This document shows, one piece after another, positions 53,025 through 62,646 of a DNA stretch of 64,000 nt. Where the stretch lies: contig NZ_CP019914.1 of NCBI RefSeq assembly GCF_002214805.1, positions 2,604,001 to 2,668,000 on the forward strand, in the 5' to 3' direction. Numbering within the stretch: the stretch's first letter is position 1; the number at the start of each line of letters is the position of its first letter. Both the position numbers and the translations under genes were made by a program. This DNA is from Brachyspira hampsonii. GTDB taxonomy: Bacteria; Spirochaetota; Brachyspiria; Brachyspirales; Brachyspiraceae. The notes below the pieces were generated by a model. It saw only the letters and a program-made list of their open reading frames with translations, searched no databases and was not told where the DNA came from.

Positions 53025-53594
53025 ATGTTAAAAAAGATTACACTTGTATCTCTTATGATAGCTGTTTTAGTTGCTGCTGTGCCTAAGAAAGCTGAAGCTG
53101 CTTATTCAGACGGAGCTGCTATAGGAGCTTCTTTATTTTTTGGATATCCTAATCAAGGTTTAACATTAGTAGGTCAATTTGACGGTGTACCTTTGATGTT
53201 TGGCGTTCAAGCTGTAGCTAATATTTTTGATAGCCGCTATCAGTATTTTGGTGTAGGACTTACTATGGATTGGTGGGGATTAAAAATACCTTTAGGACAG
53301 GCTGGTGCTTCTGATGTTCATTTCTATTTAGGACCGGGACTTGCTGCTGATTTTGCTTTCGGCTCTCATGGTATATGGGCTATTAATGCCGGATTAAGAA
53401 TGCCTATAGGTTTTTCATTCTTGATTAAACAACAATGGGAAATATTCTTAGAACCTGCTCCTGTTGTAAATGTGATACATGCTGACGGTAATGGTTTCTC
53501 TTTACTTGGATTGCATTTTGGTGATGAAAACCGTTTCTATCTTGAACATTTCTTACATTTGACATTCCAATTCGGATTTAGATATTGGTTCTAA
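53025..53594 (+). CDS. Small outer-membrane beta-barrel protein, paralogue 1
   Basis: 189 residues from the chosen ATG. A signal peptide (about 1-25, ending near AEA) is followed by alternating hydrophobic strands rich in Gly, Phe and Trp, and the chain ends in FRYWF. A terminal Phe with aromatic residues is the signature read by the BAM machinery. An ATG four codons upstream (53013) overlaps the GGAG ribosome-binding site of the ATG at 53025, so the shorter start is used. It is followed by a strong terminator and then a related gene. Function unknown. Confidence 0.75.
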   Translation: MLKKITLVSLMIAVLVAAVPKKAEAAYSDGAAIGASLFFGYPNQGLTLVGQFDGVPLMFGVQAVANIFDSRYQYFGVGLTMDWWGLKIPLGQAGASDVHFYLGPGLAADFAFGSHGIWAINAGLRMPIGFSFLIKQQWEIFLEPAPVVNVIHADGNGFSLLGLHFGDENRFYLEHFLHLTFQFGFRYWF

Positions 53595-53617
53595 TATTAT
53601 TAATTTAGAATGTTTAC

Positions 53618-53648
53618 AGCTCCGTTATTTTATAGCGGGGCTTTTTAT
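53618..53648 (+). terminator. Terminator after the first outer-membrane protein gene
   Basis: AGCTCCG (53618-53624) pairs with CGGGGCT (53636-53642), with one G-U pair, followed by TTTTT. Confidence 0.8.
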
Positions 53649-53721
53649 TTTTATTATAATTTTTCACTTTTTTATATTATTTTTTATATTTATATAAAGT
53701 AAATAATTAGGTTTTGTTTAT

Positions 53722-54294
53722 ATGTTAAAAAGAGTAATAATTTATAGCGGATGTTTTTTTATTTTTATTTCTTGTTTGTCTGTATCATCTAAGCTGTATG
53801 CTGATTATCCCAATGGTGCTGCGGCAGGATTTTTTTTGAGATTTAGTTTTCCAAGTCAGGCTTCTTTAGGCGTAACCGGAAAAATTGATAATTTCCCATT
53901 GATGTTCAGCGGTATATTAAATATAGGAATATCGAGTAAGGGCTGGTCTTGGTTTGGACTTAGTGCTAATGCTGATTGGTGGGCATTAAAATATAGAATA
54001 GGAAAAGCAGGTGATTCTGATGCTTGGCTTTATTTCGGACCCGGAGCTGAGGCTGTTGCAGAGTTTGGAAATAATTATTGGAATTTAGGATTGGGTTTTA
54101 GGCTTCCTTTAGGTGTTTCTTTTATAGTTGATAGAGATTGGGAAATATTTTTGCAGATTTCTCCCGGTCTTAATGTAATCTCTATAGGAAGTGATGGTTT
54201 CGGAACTTTTGGCTGGTATCCTAGTCATACAGGTTGGACTTTTGCTAAATTCTTCAGATTCTCAGGAGATTTCGGATTTAGATATTGGTTTTAA
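53722..54294 (+). CDS. Small outer-membrane beta-barrel protein, paralogue 2
   Basis: 190 residues. A signal peptide (about 1-27) leads into strands that align with the preceding protein: YPNGAAAG, WWALKYRIG, YFGPGAEA, WEIFL, and the same C-terminal GFRYWF. The two paralogues differ most in the mid loops, as expected for surface-exposed segments. It lies between two terminators, so it is transcribed separately from paralogue 1. Confidence 0.75.
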   Translation: MLKRVIIYSGCFFIFISCLSVSSKLYADYPNGAAAGFFLRFSFPSQASLGVTGKIDNFPLMFSGILNIGISSKGWSWFGLSANADWWALKYRIGKAGDSDAWLYFGPGAEAVAEFGNNYWNLGLGFRLPLGVSFIVDRDWEIFLQISPGLNVISIGSDGFGTFGWYPSHTGWTFAKFFRFSGDFGFRYWF

Positions 54295-54307
54295 TTAAAA
54301 TATAAAA

Positions 54308-54336
54308 GGCTATTCTCAAATAATATAAGAATAGCC
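54308..54336. terminator. Terminator between the outer-membrane protein gene and pgsA
   Basis: The 9-bp stem GGCTATTCT / AGAATAGCC, with an 11-nt A/T loop, lies between convergent genes. It can serve both strands, though the T runs are short. Confidence 0.7.
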
Positions 54337-54346
54337 CTATATATAT

Positions 54347-54901
54347 TTATTTATTTGATTTTCCTGTTATTAAAGGCATATAATCAAAGAATGAATATAT
54401 TGTTATTATTGTAACAACTAATAAACTGTAGTATGTTATTTGATCATAAGGAAGAGATATTTCTGTATGTTTTAATATTTTTATTAGGAATATTATCACT
54501 ACAGCAGCAGCTCTTGATGCAGTTTTAAGTTTGCCGCTGAATTTAGCAGCAACAGCAAAACCTCTTAATCCGCCTAAAATTCTTATAAACATTGAAAACA
54601 TATCTCTATAAAGTGATATTATATACATCCATATAGGCATAGAACCTTCATAAAGAAATATTGTAAACATAGTTATATGAAATACAGTATCAGCAAAAGG
54701 ATCAAGCACTTTTCCTAAATCACTAACAAGATTAAATTTTCTAGCCATAGCACCGTCTAAAGCATCTGTTATTTCTAATATAATGAGAAATATCAATGCT
54801 AATACCGCACTTATCATAGAATTGTAAAAGTACAGAAATATAACAAGAGGGGACAAAACTATTCTGCTAATGCTTAGTAAATTAGGTATTTGCTGTTTCA
54901 T
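54347..54901 (-). CDS. pgsA: CDP-diacylglycerol-glycerol-3-phosphate 3-phosphatidyltransferase
   Basis: 184 residues with four to five membrane helices. The CDP-alcohol phosphotransferase motif D-G-x2-A-R-x8-G-x3-D-x3-D is complete in the segment from DGAMARKF to LDPFAD (near 48-70). It makes phosphatidylglycerophosphate, the first step to phosphatidylglycerol. It is the last gene of the DUF4340/ABC operon (37 bp after the DUF4340 gene). PgsA versus a related CDP-alcohol transferase is not fully certain. Confidence 0.85.
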   Translation of the reverse strand: MKQQIPNLLSISRIVLSPLVIFLYFYNSMISAVLALIFLIILEITDALDGAMARKFNLVSDLGKVLDPFADTVFHITMFTIFLYEGSMPIWMYIISLYRDMFSMFIRILGGLRGFAVAAKFSGKLKTASRAAAVVIIFLIKILKHTEISLPYDQITYYSLLVVTIITIYSFFDYMPLITGKSNK

Positions 54902-54938
54902 AAATTACTTCCTTAAAAATATATTAAATTTTATTAAT

Positions 54939-55955
54939 TTATTGCTGCAAATTTTCATCTAATCTCATGCCGTCTTCTTCCATATAAGGATTATTTTCAT
55001 CATTCATTTCTTTTTCATCATCTTCAGTTTTTATATAATAACTTCTGTCACGCATAGCAGCCGAATATATATTATAGTCCACTTCATATATTATACCGCT
55101 TTTAGGTTTGACATATACTCTGTTATCATTATTATCATATACTAATTGATATTGAGTTTTAGTATTGTCTTCCATATATATGGTAATAGTTGCATCAGGT
55201 ATTCTAAATAACCTATTTAAATATTTAAGCATATTCTCATCATATACAAAACCTATAGCTTTAACTAAAGATAATGCTTCAAAATCTCTGTATGCCTTAT
55301 TTAAATTAATTTCTTCGTCTACTCCGTCAACAACCCAATTAGTTCTATTTTCTTTTATGATGGTATTTGTATAATCTCTTATATTGCTCTCTGTTTTTAC
55401 TACAGAATCAATATAAATAGTTTTGTCAAATATTTGCTTATCTCTTAGCATATCAATAGTTTTCTTTAATGCTTCTATATAAATAAGCTCCACGCTGAAA
55501 TATTCATCATTATATTTAACATAATATTTTTCTTCATCAGCAGTTTTATTTCCAACAAATACTTTATATTCCTTATTTCCTTCCCAAACAGTAAATTCAT
55601 TGCTTGGATTTTCTAAACCGAATGAATCTAATTCAGCAAGATTTGTTATTGTAGTATCTATATTCAAAGTATTAAAGTTTTTAACATTTGCAAATGCCTC
55701 TAACTGATCTATTTTATAATTATTAGAAGGAGATACAACTTTCCAAGTTTCATCTATTTTTTCTACGATAATTGGTTCTTCACTATATTTTAATTCGTAT
55801 TTAGTAACATTAGTTTCATTAAGTTCAAAAAGCTGTTTTCTAGGTTTATTAGCCTCCATTTTTTCGCGGCTTTTTTTAGTTGTTAGAAATGCAGCAACAC
55901 TTATTACCGCCAATGCTATAAGTAAAACTATAATTTTTGTAACATTTTTGTTCAT
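54939..55955 (-). CDS. DUF4340 protein of an ABC-2 transport locus
   Basis: 338 residues. One N-terminal membrane helix (about 7-25) precedes a long beta-rich periplasmic region with repeated DUF4340 strands (ETWKVVSPSNN, GLENPSNEFTVW, and a KTQYQLVYDN-type strand). The C-terminus is acidic. DUF4340 proteins usually lie beside ABC-2 permease and ATPase genes related to gliding-motility GldA/GldF/GldG loci. The normally intervening GldG-like gene is absent here; only 43 bp separate it from the permease. Confidence 0.85.
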   Translation of the reverse strand: MNKNVTKIIVLLIALAVISVAAFLTTKKSREKMEANKPRKQLFELNETNVTKYELKYSEEPIIVEKIDETWKVVSPSNNYKIDQLEAFANVKNFNTLNIDTTITNLAELDSFGLENPSNEFTVWEGNKEYKVFVGNKTADEEKYYVKYNDEYFSVELIYIEALKKTIDMLRDKQIFDKTIYIDSVVKTESNIRDYTNTIIKENRTNWVVDGVDEEINLNKAYRDFEALSLVKAIGFVYDENMLKYLNRLFRIPDATITIYMEDNTKTQYQLVYDNNDNRVYVKPKSGIIYEVDYNIYSAAMRDRSYYIKTEDDEKEMNDENNPYMEEDGMRLDENLQQ

Positions 55956-55998
55956 TTTATTTATCCTATAAGTTTATAATTTCTTTTAATATCGTAAA

Positions 55999-56724
55999 TT
56001 ATTTTCTGTTTTCAAGCATAATATTTGCTAAGTATAGGAATATTACTGTAACTGATAGAAAGTATATAATATCTCTTAAATCTAATACTCCTCTTGATAT
56101 ATTAGCGAAATGATAATCTCCGCTTATTACCTCTATAAAATTAACAGAAGCAGGGAAAAGCAAAGTTAAATATCTTAAAAACATATTCAAAGATATCATA
56201 ATTGCAAGCCCTACAATTAAAGCTACTATTTGATTTTTTGTAGTAGAAGATGCGAATATGCCTATAGCACATAAAGCCATAATAAGAAATACGCTTCCTA
56301 TATATCCTGCAATAACAGGTCCAATATCTAATCTTCCTAAAAAACTTAATGTAATAGGGTAGAGTATAGTAGGTATTAAAGCAAAAAGCATAAATATCAC
56401 TGCTGAAAAGAATTTTCCTAGTATAATTTCCAAAGCAGAAACTGACTGAGTGCTTATAAGCTCATATGAACCGCTTGAAAACTCACTTGATAGTAATCCC
56501 ATAGTGATAGGCGGAATTATAAGCGATAATATTAAAGGCAGAATACTGAAAAAATCCTGCATATCATTCTGCTGAAGTATAAAAAATCTTGAGAAGAAAT
56601 ATACTCCGCTTACAATTAAAAATATTGCTGAAAATATATATGCTGTTGGCGAAAAGAAAATATGTCTTAATTCTTTTTTTAATATAACATTAGATTTATT
56701 TATAGTATAACTTATTGACTGCAC
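55999..56724 (-). CDS. ABC-2 type permease (GldF-like)
   Basis: 241 residues with six membrane helices. It begins with a short cytoplasmic segment (VILKKELRHIFFSPTAYIFS) and contains the typical FSSGSYELISTQSVSALEIILGK coupling region (about 105-128). It starts directly after the ATPase stop codon. Together with the ATPase and the DUF4340 protein it forms an ABC exporter or envelope-remodelling complex; the cargo is not known. Confidence 0.85.
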   Translation of the reverse strand: MQSISYTINKSNVILKKELRHIFFSPTAYIFSAIFLIVSGVYFFSRFFILQQNDMQDFFSILPLILSLIIPPITMGLLSSEFSSGSYELISTQSVSALEIILGKFFSAVIFMLFALIPTILYPITLSFLGRLDIGPVIAGYIGSVFLIMALCAIGIFASSTTKNQIVALIVGLAIMISLNMFLRYLTLLFPASVNFIEVISGDYHFANISRGVLDLRDIIYFLSVTVIFLYLANIMLENRK

Positions 56725-57672
56725 TTATTTATCTCCTTTTGTTAATGTATGGAATACTTCTTCTAAATTTTCTCTTTCTCTAAACATTTCATATATTATC
56801 CAATCTGTACTTTTTATAAAAGAATAAATTTTTTCTCTAGGCTCTTCATCATTAGAGTATATTGTAATATCTTTTAGCTCTCTGTTATCTTCTGCTTTAA
56901 CATCATAAACATTTTCTATTTTTTTTAGTTTTTCTATTATTTTATTATTATCATCATTAGTTTTAACAGATAACTTTATTCTTGAAGATATTTTATTTTC
57001 TTTGCTGTTATTTAGAGTTAAATGTTTAGGATCGGCATCTGCTATAACATTACCCTGATTAATAATAATAGCCCTAGAACAAGTAGCCTCAACTTCGCTT
57101 AATATATGTGTAGATATAAGTACAGTTTTTTCTTTACCCAATTCTTTTATAAGTTCTCTGATTTCTACTATTTGATTTGGGTCAAGTCCGTTTGTAGGCT
57201 CATCTAATATAAGTATTTTAGGATCATGTATTATAGCTCCTGCAATACCAACTCTCTGTTTATAACCTTTTGAAAGTTCACCTATTGATTTAGATATAAC
57301 ATCTTTAAGGCTGCATGCTTCTACAACATATTTAAGTCTTTCACTTAATCTGCTTCTTTCAAGCTCCTGAATTTCTGCCATATAAACTAGATAATCAAAT
57401 ACACTCATATCATCATAAAGCGGTGCTGATTCTGGCAAGTATCCAATAACTTTTTTTACTTCTCTTTCATTATTTAATATGCTTTTTCCGTCAATAATTG
57501 CATTTCCGCTAGTAGGCGAAAGGTAGCATGTTAGTATTCTTAAAGTAGTAGATTTTCCTGCTCCGTTAGGTCCTAGTATTCCGACTATTTCTCCTGATTT
57601 TATTTCAAAACTTACGCCTTTTAAAGCATGAAAATCACCATAGTATTTGTTTAAATTCTCTACTGATATCAT
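56725..57672 (-). CDS. ABC transporter ATP-binding protein (GldA-like)
   Basis: 315 residues. Walker A GPNGAGKST (near 37-45), signature LSKGYKQR, Walker B ILILDEPTNGLDPNQ, and the switch His in LISTHILSEVEA. The C-terminal 90 residues form the accessory domain typical of ABC-2 exporters. It is first in the operon ATPase, permease, DUF4340, pgsA. Confidence 0.92.
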   Translation of the reverse strand: MISVENLNKYYGDFHALKGVSFEIKSGEIVGILGPNGAGKSTTLRILTCYLSPTSGNAIIDGKSILNNEREVKKVIGYLPESAPLYDDMSVFDYLVYMAEIQELERSRLSERLKYVVEACSLKDVISKSIGELSKGYKQRVGIAGAIIHDPKILILDEPTNGLDPNQIVEIRELIKELGKEKTVLISTHILSEVEATCSRAIIINQGNVIADADPKHLTLNNSKENKISSRIKLSVKTNDDNNKIIEKLKKIENVYDVKAEDNRELKDITIYSNDEEPREKIYSFIKSTDWIIYEMFRERENLEEVFHTLTKGDK

Positions 57673-57814
57673 TTTATTCCTTTATAATTTTGTAATTTAT
57701 AAAATAATTTTTGTTAAATTATTATTTAAAATCTAAAAATATATAAGTAGAAAAACATTATAATATATATAAAGTAAAAAAACAATTATAAAATCTAAAA
57801 ATATATTTTTATAC

Positions 57815-57843
57815 TTGTTAATGATTAATATATATGTTATTAT
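57815..57843 (+). promoter_or_regulatory. Possible promoter of ravA-viaA
   Basis: TTGTTA (57815-57820) and TATTAT (57838-57843) are separated by 17 bp, about 32 bp before the ravA start. The match is moderate in this AT-rich DNA. Confidence 0.45.
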
Positions 57844-57874
57844 ACTTAATAAGTAATTATTAAGATAATATAAT

Positions 57875-59602
57875 ATGAAATTAAATAAAGAAAAAATAAA
57901 TTATATATTAAAAAAACTTTCTGAAGGGTTATATGAAAAAGATGAAGTTATTGCCTTAACTTTTTTATGTGCTTTGGCTGGAAAATCAGTATTTTTATAC
58001 GGTCCTCCTGGCACTGCTAAAAGTTTGATAGTACGAAGGATAGCTTCAGCTTTTAAAGATTCAAAATATTTCGGGCAGCTTATGAATAGGTTTACAACTC
58101 CTGAAGATGTATTCGGACCTGTGAGCTTATCAAAATTAAAAGAAGATAAATTTGAAAGACAAACTGAAGGTTATTTACCTAAAGCCGATTTTGTATTTTT
58201 AGATGAAATTTGGAAAAGCAGTCCTGCAATATTAAATACATTATTAACTATAATAAATGAAAAAGTGTATAGAAACGGAAGTGCGGAAGAGAAAGTGCCA
58301 TTAAAGGCATTAGTTTCAGCAAGCAATGAGACTCCTCCTAAAGGTCAGGGACTTGAGGCAATGTATGACAGATTTATAATGCGTTTGTTTGTTGATACTG
58401 CTAAAGATGTTGATAATTTTGTAAAGTTAATATCTGATAAAGATGTTTCTTTTGATGCTTGCTTAAAAGAAGAGGAAAAAATATCTACTAAAGATTGGTT
58501 AAAATTTAATAAAGATATAGATAATGTATCAGTATCTGATGAAGCTATTAATATAATATGTTATATTAAAAATGAGATAGATGAATACAACAAAGGCAAT
58601 AATGAAGCTATATATATTTCAGACAGAAGATGGAAAAATATTGTTTATATATTAAAAGCGGCTGCATTTTTCTCTGATAGAAATACCGTTATGCCTATAG
58701 ACTGTTTTTTAATAACTCATTGTATATGGACGCTTGAAGAAAATATTGAGGCAGTTAAAAAAATGGTATTAAAATCAATAAAAAACTTTTCATCTTCAAA
58801 TATTAATAATTTCAATAAAGAAATTGAAGATATGAAAAATAAATATCAAATTTCTTCAAATAATATTAGTAATAATTCGAATGATGATAATTCAGAATTT
58901 GAAACAGTATTGATAAATGGAGAAAAGTTTGTAGAATTACCTGTTAAATTTAGATTATCAAATAAACCTTCTAGTTCATATAAAAATTTATATGTTCCTT
59001 TAAATAAATTGAATATTGGAAGTAATTCTAGTTTTAAAGCATGTAATTCAAGCGGTAAAAAAATCTTATTTACTGAATGTTATTATTTAAATTCTGATAA
59101 AAAATTAAAAATAAAAAATATTTTTTTAGCACAGCAAAATAATTTTAAATCTGTGAATATGGGTTCTTCTTTTGGATATGCATTAAATGCAGTTTCTGAA
59201 GCAGTATCTGCAATGTCTAATAATTTGAATAATTCATTTAATAATTTGCCAAAAAATATAATTACTGATTTTATAAAAATTAAAGATGAAAATGGAAATG
59301 AAGCAGATGAAACTATATGCAGTTTGCCTATTAAAAATAAAAATTTTGCTAATTATACATCTAATAATTTTGCCTCAGTAAATAATCCGAAATTTAAAAA
59401 AGAGTGCAGCAAGTTAATAGATAATATCAATAATTTTGTTAATGATTATGAAAATTATTTAAAAAATAATATTAATAATATATATTCTGTATTTTTAAGC
59501 GATGAAAATAATTTTTTAATGGCTGAAATATACAATGAAAATATATCTGAATTAAAGTCTAGGGTTATAGAACTTGAAAAGATTAGAGAGTCTTTGAAAT
59601 AA
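57875..59602 (+). CDS. ravA: MoxR-family AAA ATPase RavA
   Basis: 575 residues. Walker A YGPPGTAKSLI (near 40-50), the MoxR segment FTTPEDVFGPVS, Walker B FVFLDEIWKSS, sensor SASNETPP and the arginine-finger region YDRFIMRL. RavA is a hexameric ATPase that works with the VWA protein ViaA, whose gene follows after 1 bp. The C-terminal 250 residues are Asn/Ser/Lys-rich and longer than in E. coli RavA (498 residues). In enterobacteria the pair modulates respiratory complexes and aminoglycoside sensitivity; in a gut anaerobe the client is unknown. Confidence 0.88.
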   Translation: MKLNKEKINYILKKLSEGLYEKDEVIALTFLCALAGKSVFLYGPPGTAKSLIVRRIASAFKDSKYFGQLMNRFTTPEDVFGPVSLSKLKEDKFERQTEGYLPKADFVFLDEIWKSSPAILNTLLTIINEKVYRNGSAEEKVPLKALVSASNETPPKGQGLEAMYDRFIMRLFVDTAKDVDNFVKLISDKDVSFDACLKEEEKISTKDWLKFNKDIDNVSVSDEAINIICYIKNEIDEYNKGNNEAIYISDRRWKNIVYILKAAAFFSDRNTVMPIDCFLITHCIWTLEENIEAVKKMVLKSIKNFSSSNINNFNKEIEDMKNKYQISSNNISNNSNDDNSEFETVLINGEKFVELPVKFRLSNKPSSSYKNLYVPLNKLNIGSNSSFKACNSSGKKILFTECYYLNSDKKLKIKNIFLAQQNNFKSVNMGSSFGYALNAVSEAVSAMSNNLNNSFNNLPKNIITDFIKIKDENGNEADETICSLPIKNKNFANYTSNNFASVNNPKFKKECSKLIDNINNFVNDYENYLKNNINNIYSVFLSDENNFLMAEIYNENISELKSRVIELEKIRESLK

Positions 59603-59603
59603 T

Positions 59604-61094
59604 ATGTTGGATATATTAAGTTTTTTATTTAAAAAAGATGATATTAAAAATCAATTATATACTGAATTCTCTCAGTACGGTGAATTACTTGAAGATGAAG
59701 AGTTTTCAAAGGAACTTGATAAAAAAATAAATGATTATAATGAAAATTTGAATAAAGAATTTTCATCTAATAATCCTTTAAAAAATGAATATGATAAATA
59801 TAATAATGCATATTCTTCTTTTAAAAATAATGGTGCTGATGAAAACCGTATTTTAAATGATATAAATAATTATAAAAATTTTGATAAAGATGCTGATGAT
59901 AATTTTTATAATAAAAAATTAAATGATATAAAAAATAAACATAAAGAAAATTCGAAATATAATAACATTAATACTGATTATAATGCTTTAGAAAAAGCAG
60001 TTTTGAATGATTGGAAAAATTCTTTAGACAGAGAATATACTAAATGGGCTTTGGATAAAATAGATGAAAGGAGAAAAGAGTTTTTTAAAGATACTAAAAA
60101 TCTGCTTGAATATTTAAAAGATATAAAAGAAATTAAAGAATCATTAGGAGATGAAACAGGTGAGCTTTTTGATTTGAGTCTTGGAAAAATTGCAAAAAGA
60201 GATATAAATTATATAAAAAAACTAGCAAAATTTCTGAAAAATCATAAAAGTATAAAAGAACTTTGCGATATGCTAGGCAGATTTATGAAAGCAGAGGAAA
60301 GCATAAAAATAGAGAAAGTTCTAAGAAAAGAAACTTTTAAAACTAAAAAAATAGATACTAACTCTCAGGAAGAGATTGTTGGAATAACTTATTCTAGGGA
60401 TATACATAATATACTTCCTCAGGAAAAACTACTTTTAGCTGAAGGTGTACTTGAAACTTTATTTGGAGTTAAATATTTTGAAAACAGGCTTTTAACTTTC
60501 AAAAAAGAAGGATATGTTGATTCATTTTATGAAAAAGATATAGAAGAGGAAATGACTGCTAAAGAAGATGATAAAAAAGGTCCTATTATAATATGTGTTG
60601 ATACAAGCGGTTCTATGAGCGGAGTTCCAGAAACTGTTTCAAAAGCTGTTACATTATATTTGGCTACTCGTGCGATGAAACAGAAAAGAAATTGTTATCT
60701 TATAAATTTTAGTACTAAAATAGAAACTATGGATTTAACATATCCTAATACTATGGATAATTTGATTGAGTTTTTAAGATTAAGTTTTGATGGAGGAACT
60801 GATGCTGTGCCTGCATTGAGGCATGCCATAAAAACTATGAATACTGAGAATTATAAAAAATCTGATTTAATTTTTATCTCTGACTTTGTATTTAATGGTT
60901 TTACTGATGATGATTATAAATTAGTAAATGAACAAAGGAAAAATGAAAATAGATTTTATTCTCTTATAATAGGAAGTACTCCTCTCTTTAATGTAAAAAA
61001 TAGCATATTTGATTATAATTGGTGTTATGATTCTTCAAGAGGTTCTGTTAAAGAGATTACGGGCGATATGTATTCAAGTATATTTAGAAATTAA
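59604..61094 (+). CDS. viaA: VWA protein ViaA
   Basis: 496 residues (E. coli ViaA has 483). The N-terminal half is helical, Asn/Lys/Asp-rich, with no membrane segment. The VWA domain begins near 325: the MIDAS CVDTSGSMSG, then the Thr in FDGGTDAVPAL, and the Asp in FISDF. It starts 1 bp after ravA. The convergent ABC ATPase gene begins 100 bp later; the short gap has no strong terminator that I can see. Confidence 0.88.
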   Translation: MLDILSFLFKKDDIKNQLYTEFSQYGELLEDEEFSKELDKKINDYNENLNKEFSSNNPLKNEYDKYNNAYSSFKNNGADENRILNDINNYKNFDKDADDNFYNKKLNDIKNKHKENSKYNNINTDYNALEKAVLNDWKNSLDREYTKWALDKIDERRKEFFKDTKNLLEYLKDIKEIKESLGDETGELFDLSLGKIAKRDINYIKKLAKFLKNHKSIKELCDMLGRFMKAEESIKIEKVLRKETFKTKKIDTNSQEEIVGITYSRDIHNILPQEKLLLAEGVLETLFGVKYFENRLLTFKKEGYVDSFYEKDIEEEMTAKEDDKKGPIIICVDTSGSMSGVPETVSKAVTLYLATRAMKQKRNCYLINFSTKIETMDLTYPNTMDNLIEFLRLSFDGGTDAVPALRHAIKTMNTENYKKSDLIFISDFVFNGFTDDDYKLVNEQRKNENRFYSLIIGSTPLFNVKNSIFDYNWCYDSSRGSVKEITGDMYSSIFRN

Positions 61095-61196
61095 CATGCA
61101 TTTAATTTTAATAAAATAAAAAATCATATTATTTTACTCATTAAAACTAAGCAATACTTAAAAGCAGTACTATATTTTACAATACATAATCATTTT

Positions 61197-62324
61197 TTAA
61201 ATCTCATATTTTTTAACCCCTTTTATAAGGCTTTTTTCCATATCAGGTTTAAATACATTAATTTTATTAGCATTAGGTTTTAAAATTATTATTTCATCTT
61301 TTTCATACATTCTTTCTGCGTATGATGAATCTTGAGAATATTCTATACCTGTCTGATTAGGAATAATTTCATCATTATTGAAATGCAGCAAATAATTAGT
61401 ATATTTTCCAAGAAAAGTTTTAGCTAAAATTTTAGCTTTCATACCTTCTTCATTTTCAGAATTAATAAAAAATTCTTCAGGTCTTATACCTACAACAACT
61501 TCATCATTGTCTTTAACATCTAATAAGTTATTCATCTTCAATTTGTATCCGCATCTGAATAAAATATATGTATCATTTCCTTCTTTTTTTATGCTGGCAT
61601 AGAATAAATTTGAATGACCTATAAAAGTGGCAACAAATACATTATAAGGTCTTGTATAAATATTTATAGGACTTCCCACCTGCTGTATAACACCGTTTTT
61701 CATCACAGCTATTCTGTCAGATATAGCAAGTGCTTCTTCCTGATCATGGGTAACATAAATAGTTGTTATGCCTATTTGTCTTTGTATATCTTTTATTGCA
61801 CTTCTCATTTCTATTCTTAATTTGGCGTCTAAATTAGAAAGAGGTTCATCCATAAGTAAAACATTTGGAGTTATGACTATTGCTCTTGCTAAAGCTACTC
61901 TCTGCTGCTGTCCGCCTGATAATATTTCAGGAAGTCTGTGCTGATATTCTTCTATTTTCACCACATGAAGTATTTCATCTACTTTTTTCTTCATAGTTTC
62001 TTTATTTTCTTTTCTTAGTTTTAATCCGTATTCAACATTTTCTCTGACAGTCATATGAGGAAATATTGCATAGTTTTGAAATACCATACCGATATTTCTT
62101 TTATGAGCCGGAATATTATTGATTACATCTTCATCAAATTTTATTGTTCCACCTTCTATTGTATTAAATCCGGCAATCATACGCAAAAGAGTTGTTTTTC
62201 CGCATCCTGACGGTCCAAGTAAAGTAAAAAATTCTCCGTTTTTTATATTTAATGAAAGATCAGGTATTATTGTAAGATTTTCATAACTTTTTACAGCATT
62301 TGCAATAGATATGGATACACTCAT
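61197..62324 (-). CDS. ABC transporter ATPase of the sugar/iron/spermidine (PotA/FbpC) type
   Basis: 375 residues. Walker A GPSGCGKTT (near 35-43), Q-loop region MVFQNYAIFPHMTVREN, signature LSGGQQQR, Walker B VLLMDEPLSNLDAK and switch His in YVTHDQEEA. The C-terminal TOBE-like region (about 240-370) is typical of importers for spermidine, iron(III), sugars or thiamine. No permease or binding protein is next to it, so it may serve several systems, as MsmK-type ATPases do. The ligand cannot be assigned. Confidence 0.9.
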   Translation of the reverse strand: MSVSISIANAVKSYENLTIIPDLSLNIKNGEFFTLLGPSGCGKTTLLRMIAGFNTIEGGTIKFDEDVINNIPAHKRNIGMVFQNYAIFPHMTVRENVEYGLKLRKENKETMKKKVDEILHVVKIEEYQHRLPEILSGGQQQRVALARAIVITPNVLLMDEPLSNLDAKLRIEMRSAIKDIQRQIGITTIYVTHDQEEALAISDRIAVMKNGVIQQVGSPINIYTRPYNVFVATFIGHSNLFYASIKKEGNDTYILFRCGYKLKMNNLLDVKDNDEVVVGIRPEEFFINSENEEGMKAKILAKTFLGKYTNYLLHFNNDEIIPNQTGIEYSQDSSYAERMYEKDEIIILKPNANKINVFKPDMEKSLIKGVKKYEI

Positions 62325-62646
62325 TGTAATCTCCTTTTTTATAATCTAACAGCTAGAATATGTAATTAACTAAAAGTCTAATGATAATTATATTTTTTAG
62401 TTATATTAATCTATAGTATAAAGCATATTCAATAAATTGCCATTAATATGAAATTATAAATATGGAAAAATTTTATTTTTTTAATTAATGCCAAATAAAT
62501 ACTCATTTGATAATTTTTTAATTTAATTTTGCTAATTAATGTTAAAATGACTTAATTTTGTATTTTTATTTTATATGTTTATATTTTATATGTTATTTTA
62601 TTGACTTTGTATTAATATTGTATATACTGCAGTTAGAGGAGTATAT
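62325..62646. other. 322-bp non-coding interval before the right-edge gene
   Basis: Very AT-rich with no frame of note and no strong hairpin. The only clear element is a promoter-like pair at its right end. Confidence 0.6.
62601..62628 (+). promoter_or_regulatory. Promoter of the right-edge gene
   Basis: TTGACT (62601-62606) and TATACT (62623-62628) are separated by 16 bp. Transcription would start about 10 bp before the ATG at 62647, giving a very short leader that still includes GAGGAG. Confidence 0.65.

Noticed and set aside
61095-61196. Terminator between viaA and the ABC ATPase gene
   Set aside because: Only a weak, imperfect A/T-rich pairing near 61150-61170 was found, with no clear stem plus T run.
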